A stretch of DNA of 64,000 bases from Aptenodytes patagonicus. Lineage: Eukaryota; Chordata; Aves; Sphenisciformes; Spheniscidae. The notes beneath the pieces were generated by a model. The model saw nothing but the letters and a program-made list of their open reading frames with translations, was not told the origin of the DNA and ran no database searches. Numbering within the stretch: position 1 is the stretch's first letter; each line of letters opens with the position of its first letter. Shown here in pieces: positions 12,234-24,206 of the stretch. The stretch is from the NCBI RefSeq assembly GCF_965638725.1, contig NC_134950.1, positions 26,688,932 through 26,752,931 on the forward strand, given 5' to 3'. The translations under genes and the position numbers were made by a program.

Positions 12234-15200
12234 CAACTTTTATACAAAGTGTACTTCAAAGTGATACAAATAACATTACTGTTTCTTTTACAGACTAGAG
12301 ATTAAGGTCTGTTAAGCCCTGGTTTCTCCTTGTGTATATAAAGATAGAAAATGTAAATAGATCGGCAGTGAACCATAATGCTGGAAGACAGTTCAATGTT
12401 TATTTGTTAATAGAAAGTTGCATAGAATTGTAGGTCTTTATAAAGGCATCTATCTATGTGGTAAAATCTCCCTGACCTACCATACTTCATCCCATCAGCA
12501 GTACGGGAGAAAGGCAAGGCTAGTACTGCTCCTTTTAAATACCATCCGGCGCTCCTAAGTACAACGGCTGTAGAAAAGCACCATGCCAGAAGCATCCGAG
12601 AGGACAGCACACGGAAAATTTAATTTGCAAGGCTACCCATTTCTATATCTCTTAGGAACTGCTTGCCACCTGGGATCTATTAATGCATTAAACTTCTTAA
12701 AAACACCTAAGAACATTTGAGATCTAAAACCACTTTTGGCCAGCCAAGATACTTCACTGTATTAGGTATTTCCCTTGACTATGTAATTCCATTCCCTTCC
12801 GTGCTGACAAGAAACTCTTGTATATATGTGCTGTTAAATTAATTTATCATCTCAGATGAGACTGTTAATCTAGTACTAGAATCATACTAATTAAAAACTG
12901 CCACCTTAATTAGGAAGTCCAGCAAAATTCTTCCTTGCCACTCCTGCACCTGACTTGGGTGCGTGGTTCTCAGCTCCACGCCTTTCGTTGAATCTCATCT
13001 GAACCTACCGGAAGCTCTCCCCAGGATTACTGTTCCTGTTCCAAATAAGTAACCCGAGCAGCAATGGTCCATACTGGCCGAGGCCACCGACGATTTTCTG
13101 CTTCAGGAGGAGTGCAGGAGAACAGGGAACGCAGCTTTAATGCTGAAGGAAACAGAGGAAACTATTTTTGTCTTGAATTTGACTTCTTAAGTGGAGAAGT
13201 CAGTTGAAGGAACTAGTTTGAATGTATTTGTAATTGGCCTCTTGGGTCTTCAGAATAAATACATAAATGTTGATTTTCTTTCAAAGACAAACGTACCACT
13301 CACTTAAATTAGAAAAATATTGATTTCTCCTAATACATCCTTAGTGTTATTCTTTTTCACCCAATTTAATGCAGGATAAGGATTTGCTCAACTCCTTGTA
13401 ATCTCACATACGTTACTTAACAGCCTGCTCTCTCCGAGTTTTGTTTGCGTATCTCCCAGTTTTGGTACGATTACATTTAGTACCCACTTACTTGTGGCTA
13501 AAGACTTAATCTGCTTTTAATTCTAACGCTATCTTAATTGTAGCCGTTTACACTGGTAAGCTAGCTGGTACACAGGCTGGTGCAGCTGCATCATTGCTCT
13601 CGGGCTGAGGGAAGACAGTCGGACCGCACTTACTCTTTCTCTCCACTCTCCCTGCTCCACAGCCTCTGCTCTCCCTTTTCTAGCTGCAAAGTGCTAGTAG
13701 AAGCAACTAAAAATACAACAACTGCTTGCACGGTTACTGGTCCACCTGAGTAACGGTTCAACTTGCACTCAGCACAGTTCCACCTGTGAGGAAATGGAAT
13801 CGATCGAAGTGTGATTTACTATGAGAATACTAATACCAGTAATTCAATGCTGGAACCCTCCCGTAATGCCCTTTTAGCAGTATCTCTCATATAATCCCAA
13901 GATATGATCGTGACTAGGGAAGTAGCATTTCCAAGTGAATGTCTTCTCTTACACCAAGCCTATTACAATATTTGGACCCTTAGTTTTTATAAAAAGGATT
14001 AACAGACTGTTTGAAAGAAAGAAAAAAAATTCCTTGCTTCTGCCAGCTGTTATTAAGAGCTGTGTAATGCATGAGACTGGAAAAGCTAAAACTAGATAAA
14101 ATATTAACATAATGGACTATTTAATTTCAGCCTAGTTAATTTTAAGACAGGTAAAATGATGACCATACTTAAGCATACGCCACCCTGTGAGTGGTTCATT
14201 AGCAAAGGAAAATCTTAAGAGCAGAACAGTTACCAATACTGAGGAACAGGATTAAGCTTAAAGTAACTGGATGGATCTGATGCTATCAGCTAGTAGGTGC
14301 CCATTTAAAATACCTCTGCAAGTGCTGCTTCGCTGCTAAAGGAAACCCAAGCTGACAGGTCATTCCAGCAGCAGGCGGGCCCAAAGGGTTGCCACATTTC
14401 AACACTGGAAGTTCAGGCTCTCCAGAGCTGCCAACTAGAAGCTACATAGGTCGCACAGCAGAAAGGCCTTCCTTACCACCTAGGACGCGTTTTCTCACAC
14501 AGTTTCATGTCTGTCACTTAGGGGACAGACAGCAGACCAAATGCTAAGTAAATATAAAATAAACCCCATTTCCTATACTAGAAGGAATTTAGTCATAAAT
14601 AAGTGGGTGAAATTCCTAAAACAAACGAATGCAGAGATCCCATTACGGAGAAAGCACAGAGCTAATAACTTGCTTTTTTCCGTGGTCAGAACAGAAAAGA
14701 TTGGGTGACCATTACTGCCCTCCAACTTGGGAAAGATGATCCAGCCCATCTGAGTTCTAAAGGATTTTGAAGGAATTTTCTTCTTTCATGTTAAGCAAAG
14801 TAGATAAAGTCACATCACAGAACCACACAGTTACAGTACACAGAAAAGCACATCCTGAAAGTATATTGATTCTAATAGCATGAAATCTGGCGTTGCCAAG
14901 AAGCTTCAAAATTAGTGTGAATGCTGAAATAGACACAGACCACAGACACTAACAGCTTGCTTATTTAGAACACAGGATAATAAAAGCATTCTTACTTTCT
15001 ACCTACAGCTTTAATATGCACACTGATGTACGTGAGTTGACCACTGAATGTTTAGTGTGAATGAAGGTCTTCCCAAATTATAGCTACTGTTTTACTGTTT
15101 CAGATTGTTAAATATGGCTGCTTAAGAGATGTGCTATGTCATGAGTTGGTGAGACTGCTATAGTGACCTAAGTACTGTCAATGATTGTAATTTAATCTAG

Positions 15201-16810
15201 AATATAAGGACTGAAAACAAGTAAATATTTGGACATAACTCTTCCTACGAATGTTTTCTTTCAGAAAAAAAACCCAACCAACTTTTACAGAAGAGTTATT
15301 TCTGTCAGTTTTTAAATGCACAAGCCCTGAACATGTGCGCATCTGCTTCAGCGGTACTAAAGGAACAGCAAGTCAGAAGGATTTATTAATGCCTGAAATT
15401 AATACAGCTCTGACCACAAGTCTTCATAATGTAGTGTATGTGCTAAAGAAGGTTGCTGCCTCTCTCTTTGGTTATGCTGTTAGCCATAAAAGCATTGCTC
15501 TGAGTGACAGCAAGGCATGCACTGTAAGGTAGTTGCTTTCTAAACTACAAAATTAGCTTATTCAGATTTTTGCACCTGCACACATTTTCCTGAAAGTTCA
15601 AAAGTGATTTAGCACATTCAGTAAACAGGAAGACAGGTTCTCCCCTAGTTACTCCACTGAAGAGCTGCAACAGAGGACAGAATATGGCTTAGTTATAGCA
15701 CTGAAAACAACATGAACAGGCTGTGTGAGAAGTTTAGAGAAAAGTCTTTGAACTGTACAGATTTCTTATGCAGTCCTTACAGATAAATGCCCCCTTGATT
15801 CAGTATTTGTGGGTCTGTTAAAAAATGCTAGCTCTTACACCGTTGCAAACTTGAGTACTAATAAAGACGTCCGAAGTCCAAGTGACTGTGCAAATACTCG
15901 TCTGTTGTGGATATTAATGTTCAAGTAGCCTTAAACCTGCCAAAAGAAAATTAAGGATACTCAAGGTATTTACATATGCTTTAAAGATATTGAGTACCAA
16001 ATGAGCTGGTCTTAAGCTTAAAGGACCCTGTAGAAATAGTTGATACTTTCACATATAAAAGCTTCAAATTTTTAAATAAAATGCAGATCCCTCCCACAAA
16101 CTCCAAGTTACTCACACATCTATTTAAAAGGTTTTAGATGACCTTGGGCTTTGGTATTAGTCTCTTCAGTATGTATCAGCCTGGGAAACTAAAGAAGCTC
16201 TAAAGTAAAAGTCAACCTCACCTGAAGCTCTTACATAGCAGTAGAATTACAATTTAAAGTGCTTTCTTTCCACCTCTGAAATAGCCCTTCTACAGACTAT
16301 AAACAAACAAAATCTATTAATTTCTGACTTACTAATTCCATTACTGACTTTTCCCAAAATTAAGTACATCCCAAATGTCATTACCGATGATCACATTTTC
16401 TTTCTGTTTCAAGTATAAGCGTAAACTAGACTTAAATGTACTATAATGGACCAGGAAGGAAACAACCTTTGAGTATCTTTGACTTTGAAAGGCTCTAGCT
16501 TTCAGGCTTGAAAGACTCCTGTAACGATGCACTGAAGAGATAACAAATCAAGTCTCCTTCCCCCTTTTTATAAAAACATTAGCTAAAAAGATATTTGCCA
16601 ATTACTGGTTTTAATGCCCAGTGTTCCCTAAGAGAAAATTCCCCCATTTGTTTTTATGCCCCAAGAGGAAATAAAGTAGTAATCTAGATTTAAAAAGAAA
16701 ACAAGTAAATCAGAAATGATATACAGTTTACCCATCATTCATAGAAAGTAGAAAAGTTTGCCAGACGGTCACAGAAATTAGAAGAAAATGCTTTTTGAGC
16801 TTACTTCTGT
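12234..16810 (-). other. candidate long 3' UTR of the RING E3 gene
   Basis: No coding exon lies in this 4.6 kb directly 3' of the RING gene stop. On the - strand AATAAA occurs at 12404-12399 and at 12239-12234; the latter is followed by GT/T-rich sequence suited to cleavage. The length and the absence of repeats fit a long 3' UTR, but transcript evidence would be needed. An alternative is ordinary intergenic DNA with an earlier poly(A) site. Confidence 0.35.
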
Positions 16811-17047
16811 TTAGATAACTGTAACTTCCCTAGGTTTTCGTTTTACACTCTCTAGTCGTGCTAGAGGGCGGAAATTTGTTGACTTCCTGCTTCCTTCTGT
16901 AGTAGTTAATCGGCAGTCCTTCTGCAGCCCCCTCAGCAGCTCCATTAATTCCCGTTTTTCCAGCTCTGCCTGCTCCAGTTCTTGACGGTGCTGTCTCTCT
17001 GCAGCCATCAGAGAGCGTACATCTGACATCATTCGTGACATCTGACT
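16811..17047 (-). CDS. RING gene terminal exon, coiled-coil part 2 and tail
   Basis: Acceptor catttcag, 78 codons, TAA at 16813-16811. It begins SQMSRMMSDVRSLMAAERQH, continues the coiled coil to about residue 260, then gives a basic tail ending PREVTVI, whose last residues fit a class I PDZ ligand (T at -2, I at 0). Confidence 0.92.
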   Translation of the reverse strand, partial: SQMSRMMSDVRSLMAAERQHRQELEQAELEKRELMELLRGLQKDCRLTTTEGSRKSTNFRPLARLESVKRKPREVTVI

Positions 17048-20000
17048 CTGAAATGCAAATACAAATTTACTGCAAGAAACAAACTCTTTTCTAATGATAG
17101 TGGTATGACGTTGAATTGGCCATGCATATAGGGTGACGGATTATAAAGAATAAGCCACACTGAAACAACTTTTTGATAGCGGAACAAATGTAAACAATTT
17201 GAGACACAATCCAGCATTCACTCTCTGAGATGGTCTTGTTTCAAAGATTCCAATACAGTTTTCCTAAAAGTGCAAAAAGTTTCTTATAAAGTATAATAAG
17301 AAACAGTGGATTTATCCAGTTGCTGCTTAAATTTTGTATTTCAAGACCCCAACCAAAATAAGGTTTTGGTTATGTTCAGATATATTGTTCAAGGATTTAA
17401 CATCAAATCCAGTAAAAATAAAAATGTAAACTATAAAGCACATAAATTTCTGTGATACAGGAAGAACTGGATAAATGAAAAGACAAGACGGCCTTGCTCG
17501 TTACTTGATTAAGTTCACAGTGCAACTTTCCAACCTTTTGACCACAGCTGAACCACAGTGTAAATACCACTGTCTGCTCTGTGTCAGCACTGGATTAAGC
17601 CACTTTGGACAGCACTAAAAAAGGAGCTGGATATTTAATTACATCTGATTTGTGATGTATGCCCTATGTTTAGACACTGAAAAATGAGTTTCAGACTGAT
17701 TTGCCAACATGTTACGTACACACAGAACAATGCAGCCCTGGTACAGGTTAGCTCCAGAAGAATTTGAAGCAGAAAAACCACACGAATACAGCACTTAGCC
17801 TGCTTCTCAACAGAGCTGGTAAGCCTAGGCAAAGCATGGTGCAAACACCTGTTTTGCTTCCCATACTTAATGTAATTCTCATCTGTATGAGACTACATTT
17901 GCAAAATAAGAGACTACTACTGGGAAAAGCAAAAAGCTAGACTGTTAAGAGAGGGAAAAAAAAGAAAACAAAACAATCATATTTACCTTTAGTTCTTCAA
18001 TTTCATTTTGCAGAATGCTCTCTTTTTGGACCATATGCCTTCTCTGTGAATCTAACCTTGACTCCATCTCATGTTTTGCCTCCTCCACTCTGCAGATCAT
18101 TTCTGACCTAAAACGTTTATTCCTGCTTGTTAGGTCTTGTAGCACGGAAAAAAACGATTTTCAAATTCCAGAAAGCCTGCTTGCAGCCAAACAGCCCAAT
18201 CCGATTCCCATCATATTCTACAGGACACCTCTCTAGAGGCATGATAGTACTATTCATTAATTTAAATAAAACTAGCATAAAGAAGTGCATTGTGTCCAGG
18301 GGGCACTAAAGTGACCACAGACAGACTGTATAGGGAAAAACTGTATCATATTCCTGAAATAATTCTATGAGCTCAAGATCATGTATTTATGACATTAAAT
18401 GATTTACTGCCTTTTACTTATAGTATGTGCTTGCTTAGTATTACTAAGCACAGGTAGTCAAGATAAAAAGTGTGAATACTATAGTATTGCTAAACATGTA
18501 CTTTTATGGTGGACACTAAATGATAGTATGCAGTAAATTATTATAACCTGATCACTCACACAGATTCACAGCCAAAACCTAGCTGTTACTACGTTAGCCT
18601 TTTGAGTTCAGAAACTAGGTAGCAGAATCTCTTGTGTCTCAATGCATTTAAAACAGATTTGAGCCTGACTTCACAGCAACGTTCAACACAAGACTTAGAC
18701 ACTGAGTTGAAAGACAGAAACAGGAAGGAGCATGGGAAAAAAACAGTCCAGCTGGAACACCATGGAAAGGGAAAGCTACAGAAACATACATAAGAGGAAA
18801 AAGAGGATGCCGGTAAGAAGAGTCATATTCACCAACTGTTATTAATCTGCCAGGATTTTAATAAAAATTGAAAATTAGATCCTCAGAGGTTTAATCTACC
18901 AGTCTGTACCTGCCAAAATAATGAGAGATTTTTATCTTCAGAATTTGTAAAAAAAAAAAAAAAAACTAAACATAATTATTAAATAACGTGATTTTGGGTC
19001 TATGTCAGGCCAATGGAAAAATGAAATTGCCAACTTCATTCCAGTTCTTGTTAGGTATTTTGTCATTTTATATAGTCAGCTTGCAGTTCAACTGCAAGCG
19101 ATGGGATTTTAGGATTTATGATAACTTGGACAAAAAAAATAACAGCAAAAAAATCAAAACAGTAAGAATTTAAAGTCTATGCTGACACATAATAACACTC
19201 TGGCCCATTAGTATCAAGTAATTAACAGACTATTTAACACATACCGGAATCCAGTGCTAGTATTTGAAGTGCTTTATGCAGGGATTTTAAAGCCCAGACT
19301 TAACACAAACATCAAAGAAACAGAAGATTTGTACCGAAGGAGTTCTAGCTCGGTTCTTAGCTCTGCTACACAATTATGCTGTGTGTCTTCTGCACTGAGA
19401 ATGGTGTAACCACAACCGTTGGGGCATTCACGGCTCCGATATTCACACACTGCCAGGTGACCATCTAAGTTACGTCGTTCAATCTGAACTGTACAACCTG
19501 AACAGGGAACAGTAAGGTCAGTCAGTCATTTAACAACTAACAAAAGCATTTTAATTAATTCCAAACAAAAACACTCAAGCAAGCTGCAATATCCTGAGCT
19601 AAGCAACTGTCAGTCTGTTAAAGCAATGAAAAAAGTGATTTATTTAGAACGTGGAATGTGATAGTTATAACATACATAACTAGTAATAAAACACTTTTAA
19701 AAAGCCTTATTAAAATATTTATCATTTAACTGAAAATACTGAAAAACTGAAAGTAGGGATTTTCTGTAGTATTCTACCACCGGTCTGGCATTAAAGCAAC
19801 TTCAGTAATGACAACACTGATGCCAAGCTAAGACTCTAGCAGCTTGCCTGCGCTTTCACCACAGATTGCAGTGACTGGAATTGAAGAAGAATGCACATGT
19901 GTAAAAAAAAAAAAATCAGGTTATCAAATTTAGGAAAAAAGGTCCAAAGACACATAGTAAGAGAGATGTGGGTGAGATGGAATGTAACCTTGTTTTCCTG

Positions 20001-22943
20001 ACCATTGGTTGGTCTTGTGTGTAACATACTAGACCACATAAATAAACAAGAACATTTATTTATGAACATTTAATAACTGATGCAAAAATAGAAACCTTTC
20101 CGCATAAGTTCTAGGATACAAACTTTACAAATCTGTAGTGATTAAAAGTAAATTGTAGAGAACCAAAAATGAACACTATATATATAAATTATTGCTACAT
20201 TTTACCCTCTAAATTTGAAGTTTGTAGTCTTAACTTTTAATCTTTGAGGCGCTGTTTGCTGTAATACATACTATAGCTCCTTACATTTAATTTGAAGATA
20301 AAATTGATGTGAGAAAACTGAAACAACAGAGCAATGAAACTTGCCAACAAATCACACCAGAAAATTACAAAAGACAGCCCTCTAGGAGAGCTTTACTAAT
20401 AAACAGAATGATTTGTAATTGAGGTACTCAAAATACACTCCGATGTATTCTTGAGGAAGAGTTCAAGAGATGTAAAAGCCCTCACACCCTGAACACCAGA
20501 TATCAGAGATAAGGTGTGGTAACTCTATAAATGCTATTGTTTCTGTAGAAAGTAAAACAGGTGAATCTGAAGAAGCTGCAGGAGTCACTTACTGCTGAGA
20601 GAAATTATAACTTCCAGTGGAGCAATTCTAGCACCTGAATCTTCTTACTATTAATTACAATAGTAATTAATTACAATTAGCTTATTTAGCTTACAATGGC
20701 AGACTTGACTATGCCCTTAGCATCATTAATTAGAAATTAACTTTGTCTAGGAACATATGACATCTTGAATAAAAGCTATTGGGAAGTTTTAACAGTATGT
20801 TTCTCTTTAGCAGTTACGTTTCTTCCTCAGGAGGTGTAGGTTTGTTTTAAATAAAGATCTTAACATGAACACAACAATTCTAACCAGAATTTAGCTTAAA
20901 ACAATTCTCATTTCCAAGACGCATTTTTATTAAAACCACAAGACAGTGAGCAGCTGCACATGCACCAGGCAACCAGCTGTTTTCTAAATAAATTGTGATC
21001 CCTAAGTGTTCTGTAGGTGCTATTGCAAACATCAAAACAAACAGTCAAAATTGAAATACAAACTCATAACTTGACAGAAAGCAAAGCAAATGCACTATTA
21101 TATTTTCATAAATTTGAAGTCCATCATTCTCATTCATTTTGCTTAGTTCTCGGATAAGAAATTGTTGCTAATGATCATGATTGATTGCCATAAATTGGTA
21201 ACAAATTTTGTTCAAAAAGTGCTGTAAAGAGTAGATCACGCTAAAGCTTTGAATTTCTGTTTGGAAACAATGGCCATTATTGCCATTCTGTTGACAGAAA
21301 GATGACAAACACATGTTTTCTGAATATAAAGGATTCAACTTCTTTGAATGTTACTCACCGGCATTGGAGCAAGCTATCTGACTGTATTCGCACTCTCTTT
21401 CATGCCTGTCTATAGACTCCAGTGAACAAACCATTTCACAGCCATACTCTCTGTTTTTGCAATGTAGCTGAAGACGGTTTAAATCATTTCTCATATATCT
21501 ACGTGCAAAAAAGAAAAAAAAATTGGAAAACATTATTGAAAAATTTGTATTTTCAACTTTCGGGAAAAGAAAGTAAGATTCTAATTTCCATTAGGAAAAC
21601 TTGTGAATAATCAGTTTAATTCTTTTTTATTAGAATTCAAGTGACCGTATGGGAAAAGAACAGGCTTAAAAGAAAAAGTGTTAGAGGAAAATTCAGTCTC
21701 CAAAATTAAATATGCAAATGAATTCTTTATTTCTGAATAAATTTTTAACTTTGAATTTGAATAAATCTTTCACTAGCTCAGCAGATATTACCAATAACAA
21801 ACACTTAGGCTACTCATTGATCATTTAAGTTTTAATTTGTGTTTCTAACCATGCCAAATCAAACTGACTACAGTGAGTACAGACAAAACAATCTATAAAT
21901 TAAACTCCAGGGCTCTGTCTACACTATACTTCAATTTTCCATACAGTAAAATCTCCTTAGTGACAAAAATACTGAGAGTACTAATGGAGTTAATTTAACA
22001 CCTGTGGCTGAAGGTTTTAAACACAACATAACTGTTAATCTGAGCAAGATTAGACAGTGCAGGGGTTAAACAGCAAGCAGTGTCTACTGATGAAACTCTA
22101 AGTGTGCTGGCAATAGCAGGAATGAATAGAATAGAATAGAACAGAATAGTTCAGTTGGAAAGGATCTACAACGATCATCTAGTCCAACTGCCTGACCAAT
22201 TATGGAAGACACTTGTGAAAACAGCCTGCTTTACATGACAAGGTGGCTCAAGACAGGTATTCTTATGGGTAAAGACCGTTTTGAAAAAGGATTGGAAGGT
22301 GAGAAGTTTGGTTCATATCTACAGGAATTATTAATTACAAACCCCACTACAGTATCTAGGTAAGACTGAAAAGAAAAACAAAAGATAAAGTGTTTAGTGA
22401 CTGCTGTTGTCAAGACTTGCCTTGCCTGCTTTCTCTAAAAAGGTATGGGAAAGTTTTGGTGCTGTAGAAGACATTCAGAGTAAAATCCAGACAGATATCT
22501 AGAATCAGCATGTGGAGAATAAACTGTTATTTCCACTTTGAAATGTTAATACCTAGAAAGTTAGTTATAATAAACAGAAAATGCTAATGCTTTCATGCAA
22601 GTGATCAGTTTCTGCCATAGGCATATTGAGTTAAGGCAATTTGAGTGACAGAAAATGAGAAGAGATGAAGCTGTGCAAGCAAAGGTGAGAAATCCTAAAT
22701 TCATGTAATTTCAACATACAGCAAGATTATTGTATACCTGTAGAGAGGTCGTAGCAAAGATACGTCAATCATTTGTCTGTCTTCAGGGCAGTTACTGTGA
22801 TGAACAAGCCATCCATGTATACAAGCAGTACAGAAAGCGTGTTCACAAGGAGCCTGTAATGGATCTTCTAACACATCGCGGCAGATGGAGCATAATAGCC
22901 CTTCATTAACGTAGCCAACGAAACGCTCAATATCATAACCCAT
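16811..22943 (-). CDS. RING/TRAF-type zinc finger, coiled-coil E3 ubiquitin ligase (RNF41/RNF151/PDZRN-like)
   Basis: Five - strand exons (22963-22738 with ATG at 22943; 21498-21359; 19497-19335; 18107-17987; 17047-16811) join to 867 nt, 288 residues plus TAA. The start MGYDIERFVG mirrors the RNF41/PDZRN opening MG(Y/F)(D/E)..RF; an in-frame TGA lies six codons upstream and the Kozak context is good (A at -3, G at +4). The RING has C18, C21, C33, H35, C38, C41, C52 and D55, a C3HC3D type as in RNF41. Three TRAF-type fingers follow: C82/C89/H101/C105, C112/C117/H129/C133, C140/C144/H156/C158. A long coiled coil (about 160-260) and a basic tail ending VTVI complete it. RNF41's USP8-binding C-terminal domain is absent. 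Likely a cytoplasmic E3 that self-associates; the substrate is unknown. It is convergent with VIRMA and head-to-head with RAD54B. Confidence 0.9.
17987..18107 (-). CDS. RING gene exon, coiled-coil part 1
   Basis: Acceptor cgttttag and donor AAAG|GTAAAT. Residues 170-210 are charged and heptad-like (EMICRVEEAKHEMESRL through LQNEIEELK), with no proline. Confidence 0.9.
19335..19497 (-). CDS. RING gene exon, second and third TRAF-type fingers
   Basis: Acceptor cctgttcag and donor TTCG|GTACAA. It reads CTVQIERRNLDGHLAVCEYR, then CPNGCGYTIL and HNCVAELRTEL, where the coiled coil begins. Confidence 0.92.
19498..21358 (-). other. RING gene intron, no further feature
   Basis: AT-rich intron between the first and second zinc-finger exons. 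It has a small inverted AT-rich element (TAATTACAAT/ATTGTAATTA-like) near 20650-20690; nothing else was recognised. Confidence 0.6.
21359..21498 (-). CDS. RING gene exon, first TRAF-type zinc finger
   Basis: Acceptor acgtag and donor GCCG|GTGAGT. It encodes YMRNDLNRLQLHCKNREYGC through EYSQIACSNA. The linker after the RING resembles RNF41 (RxMxNxLxxLQIxC). Confidence 0.92.
22122..22205 (-). mobile_element. CR1 LINE 3'-end fragment
   Basis: The plus strand shows AATAGAATAGAATAGAAC repeats, then TTCAGTTGGAAAGGATCTAC and GATCATCTAGTCCAACTGCC. This is the reverse complement of the CR1 3' end with its octamer tail. It is a severely 5'-truncated copy in the intron between the first two coding exons of the RING gene. 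Confidence 0.85.
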
Positions 22944-22963
22944 GCTCTCCACACAGTTTCAAC
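22738..22963 (-). CDS. RING gene exon with start codon and RING domain
   Basis: Acceptor tttaatag before 22963, then 20 nt of 5' UTR. The ATG is at 22943-22941 and the donor is ACAG|GTATAC. It encodes residues 1-68 plus two bases, the whole RING. An exon carrying 5' UTR must lie further upstream because the exon opens at a splice acceptor. Confidence 0.92.
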
Positions 22964-24180
22964 CTATTAAAACAACACAGAGAAATAAAGCAATCTTTGT
23001 CCTGAATCCATATGGCTAGATCCACAAAAAGGCCTGGAAGCAATTCTAGAAATATGGAGAACTTAACATGAATACAGAACTTTACAGGTGAGAATGCAAA
23101 CACTTACATACTTTGGAGACTTTAAGAATTTGAGGATTGTACTGCTGGATGTCAGAAGCCCAATTTTGTATCAAGATTCTCCGAATTTTGAAAGCAAAGA
23201 CTTAAGCAGATATGTGAGCCACGCTTGTTCTGAACTCTGTTATTGAACATAGTTCTATCAGCCACTGTGAAACCTATAGTTTCTATTTACTTGAATTCTA
23301 CCTGAAGCAGAAACATCATAGAAGTTCAAATGCAAATGTTTGCTTTCCACTTTAATGCCTTTTACATAATGCCTAACAAACTTACAAAACAGTGTCCTTA
23401 CAGACAATAGCTGTACTGGTACTTTCAGCCAGCAGATTTTGTATTTATGAACTGCACATCACTTAATGTGTTGCTTTCATACTGAAAAAAAAAAGGTTAA
23501 GATTCTCTACTCACTATAGACTTCCATTCCAGAGGAACAGCATGAAATCTCCACATGTCTAGAGAAATACTTAATATTTGGGAGCCACCACAGCAGCTAA
23601 CCCTGAAATCATGAAGAGCTACTGTCTTCTCCTACAGGGTCTATTTTATAAAACTGAGTACCCTTTAGATGGATTTGGAAGTTTTTTGAAGAACTAACAG
23701 GCAACCTGCCCTCACCAAAATCCTACCATGAAAAGCCTAGTAGAATTTGGCAAGACTCCACAGAACTCACTTAAAGAAAATGTTTTAGACTTTGCATTCC
23801 TCCTTAGCATACTTTTGTAACCCCACTGGGACTCATGAAAGAGTTTTTCATTAGTTATGAGGTTTTCTAAATAAAACAGAAAAGGAAGATATCCTACCTT
23901 TTTAGATTTTACTACATATGTATGTAGTTTGTCCAAATAATTCAGAAACAGCTTTCTGATCAGTAAGACGTAATACTTCCTTCAGTTTCTCTTCACTGCT
24001 TTGTTATGCCTATGAGAAAAATTAGAAAGAAAAAGGCTCAGTAGTGTTTCCTAAGTTACTGAGTCCTGTGTCTAACAGCCAGCTGCTGAATAGATGCTCT
24101 CCTAACAGCCCACTAAAACAAAGCTTTCCAAAACAAGCCACTGTAAAACCTACAATTCAACACAAGAGAACTGACCAGAC

Positions 24181-24206
24181 GGGGGGGGGGGGGGGGGGGG
24201 GGGGGG
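24181..24206. repeat. G26 homopolymer followed by CGGGCGGG
   Basis: Uninterrupted G run on the + strand (C run in the RING transcript), extended by CGGGCGGG. It is capable of quadruplex formation and prone to length error. Confidence 0.9.

Noticed and set aside
15251..15532. 93-codon + strand open frame in the putative 3' UTR region
   Set aside because: No recognisable product, no promoter or poly(A) context; antisense to the probable RING gene 3' UTR.
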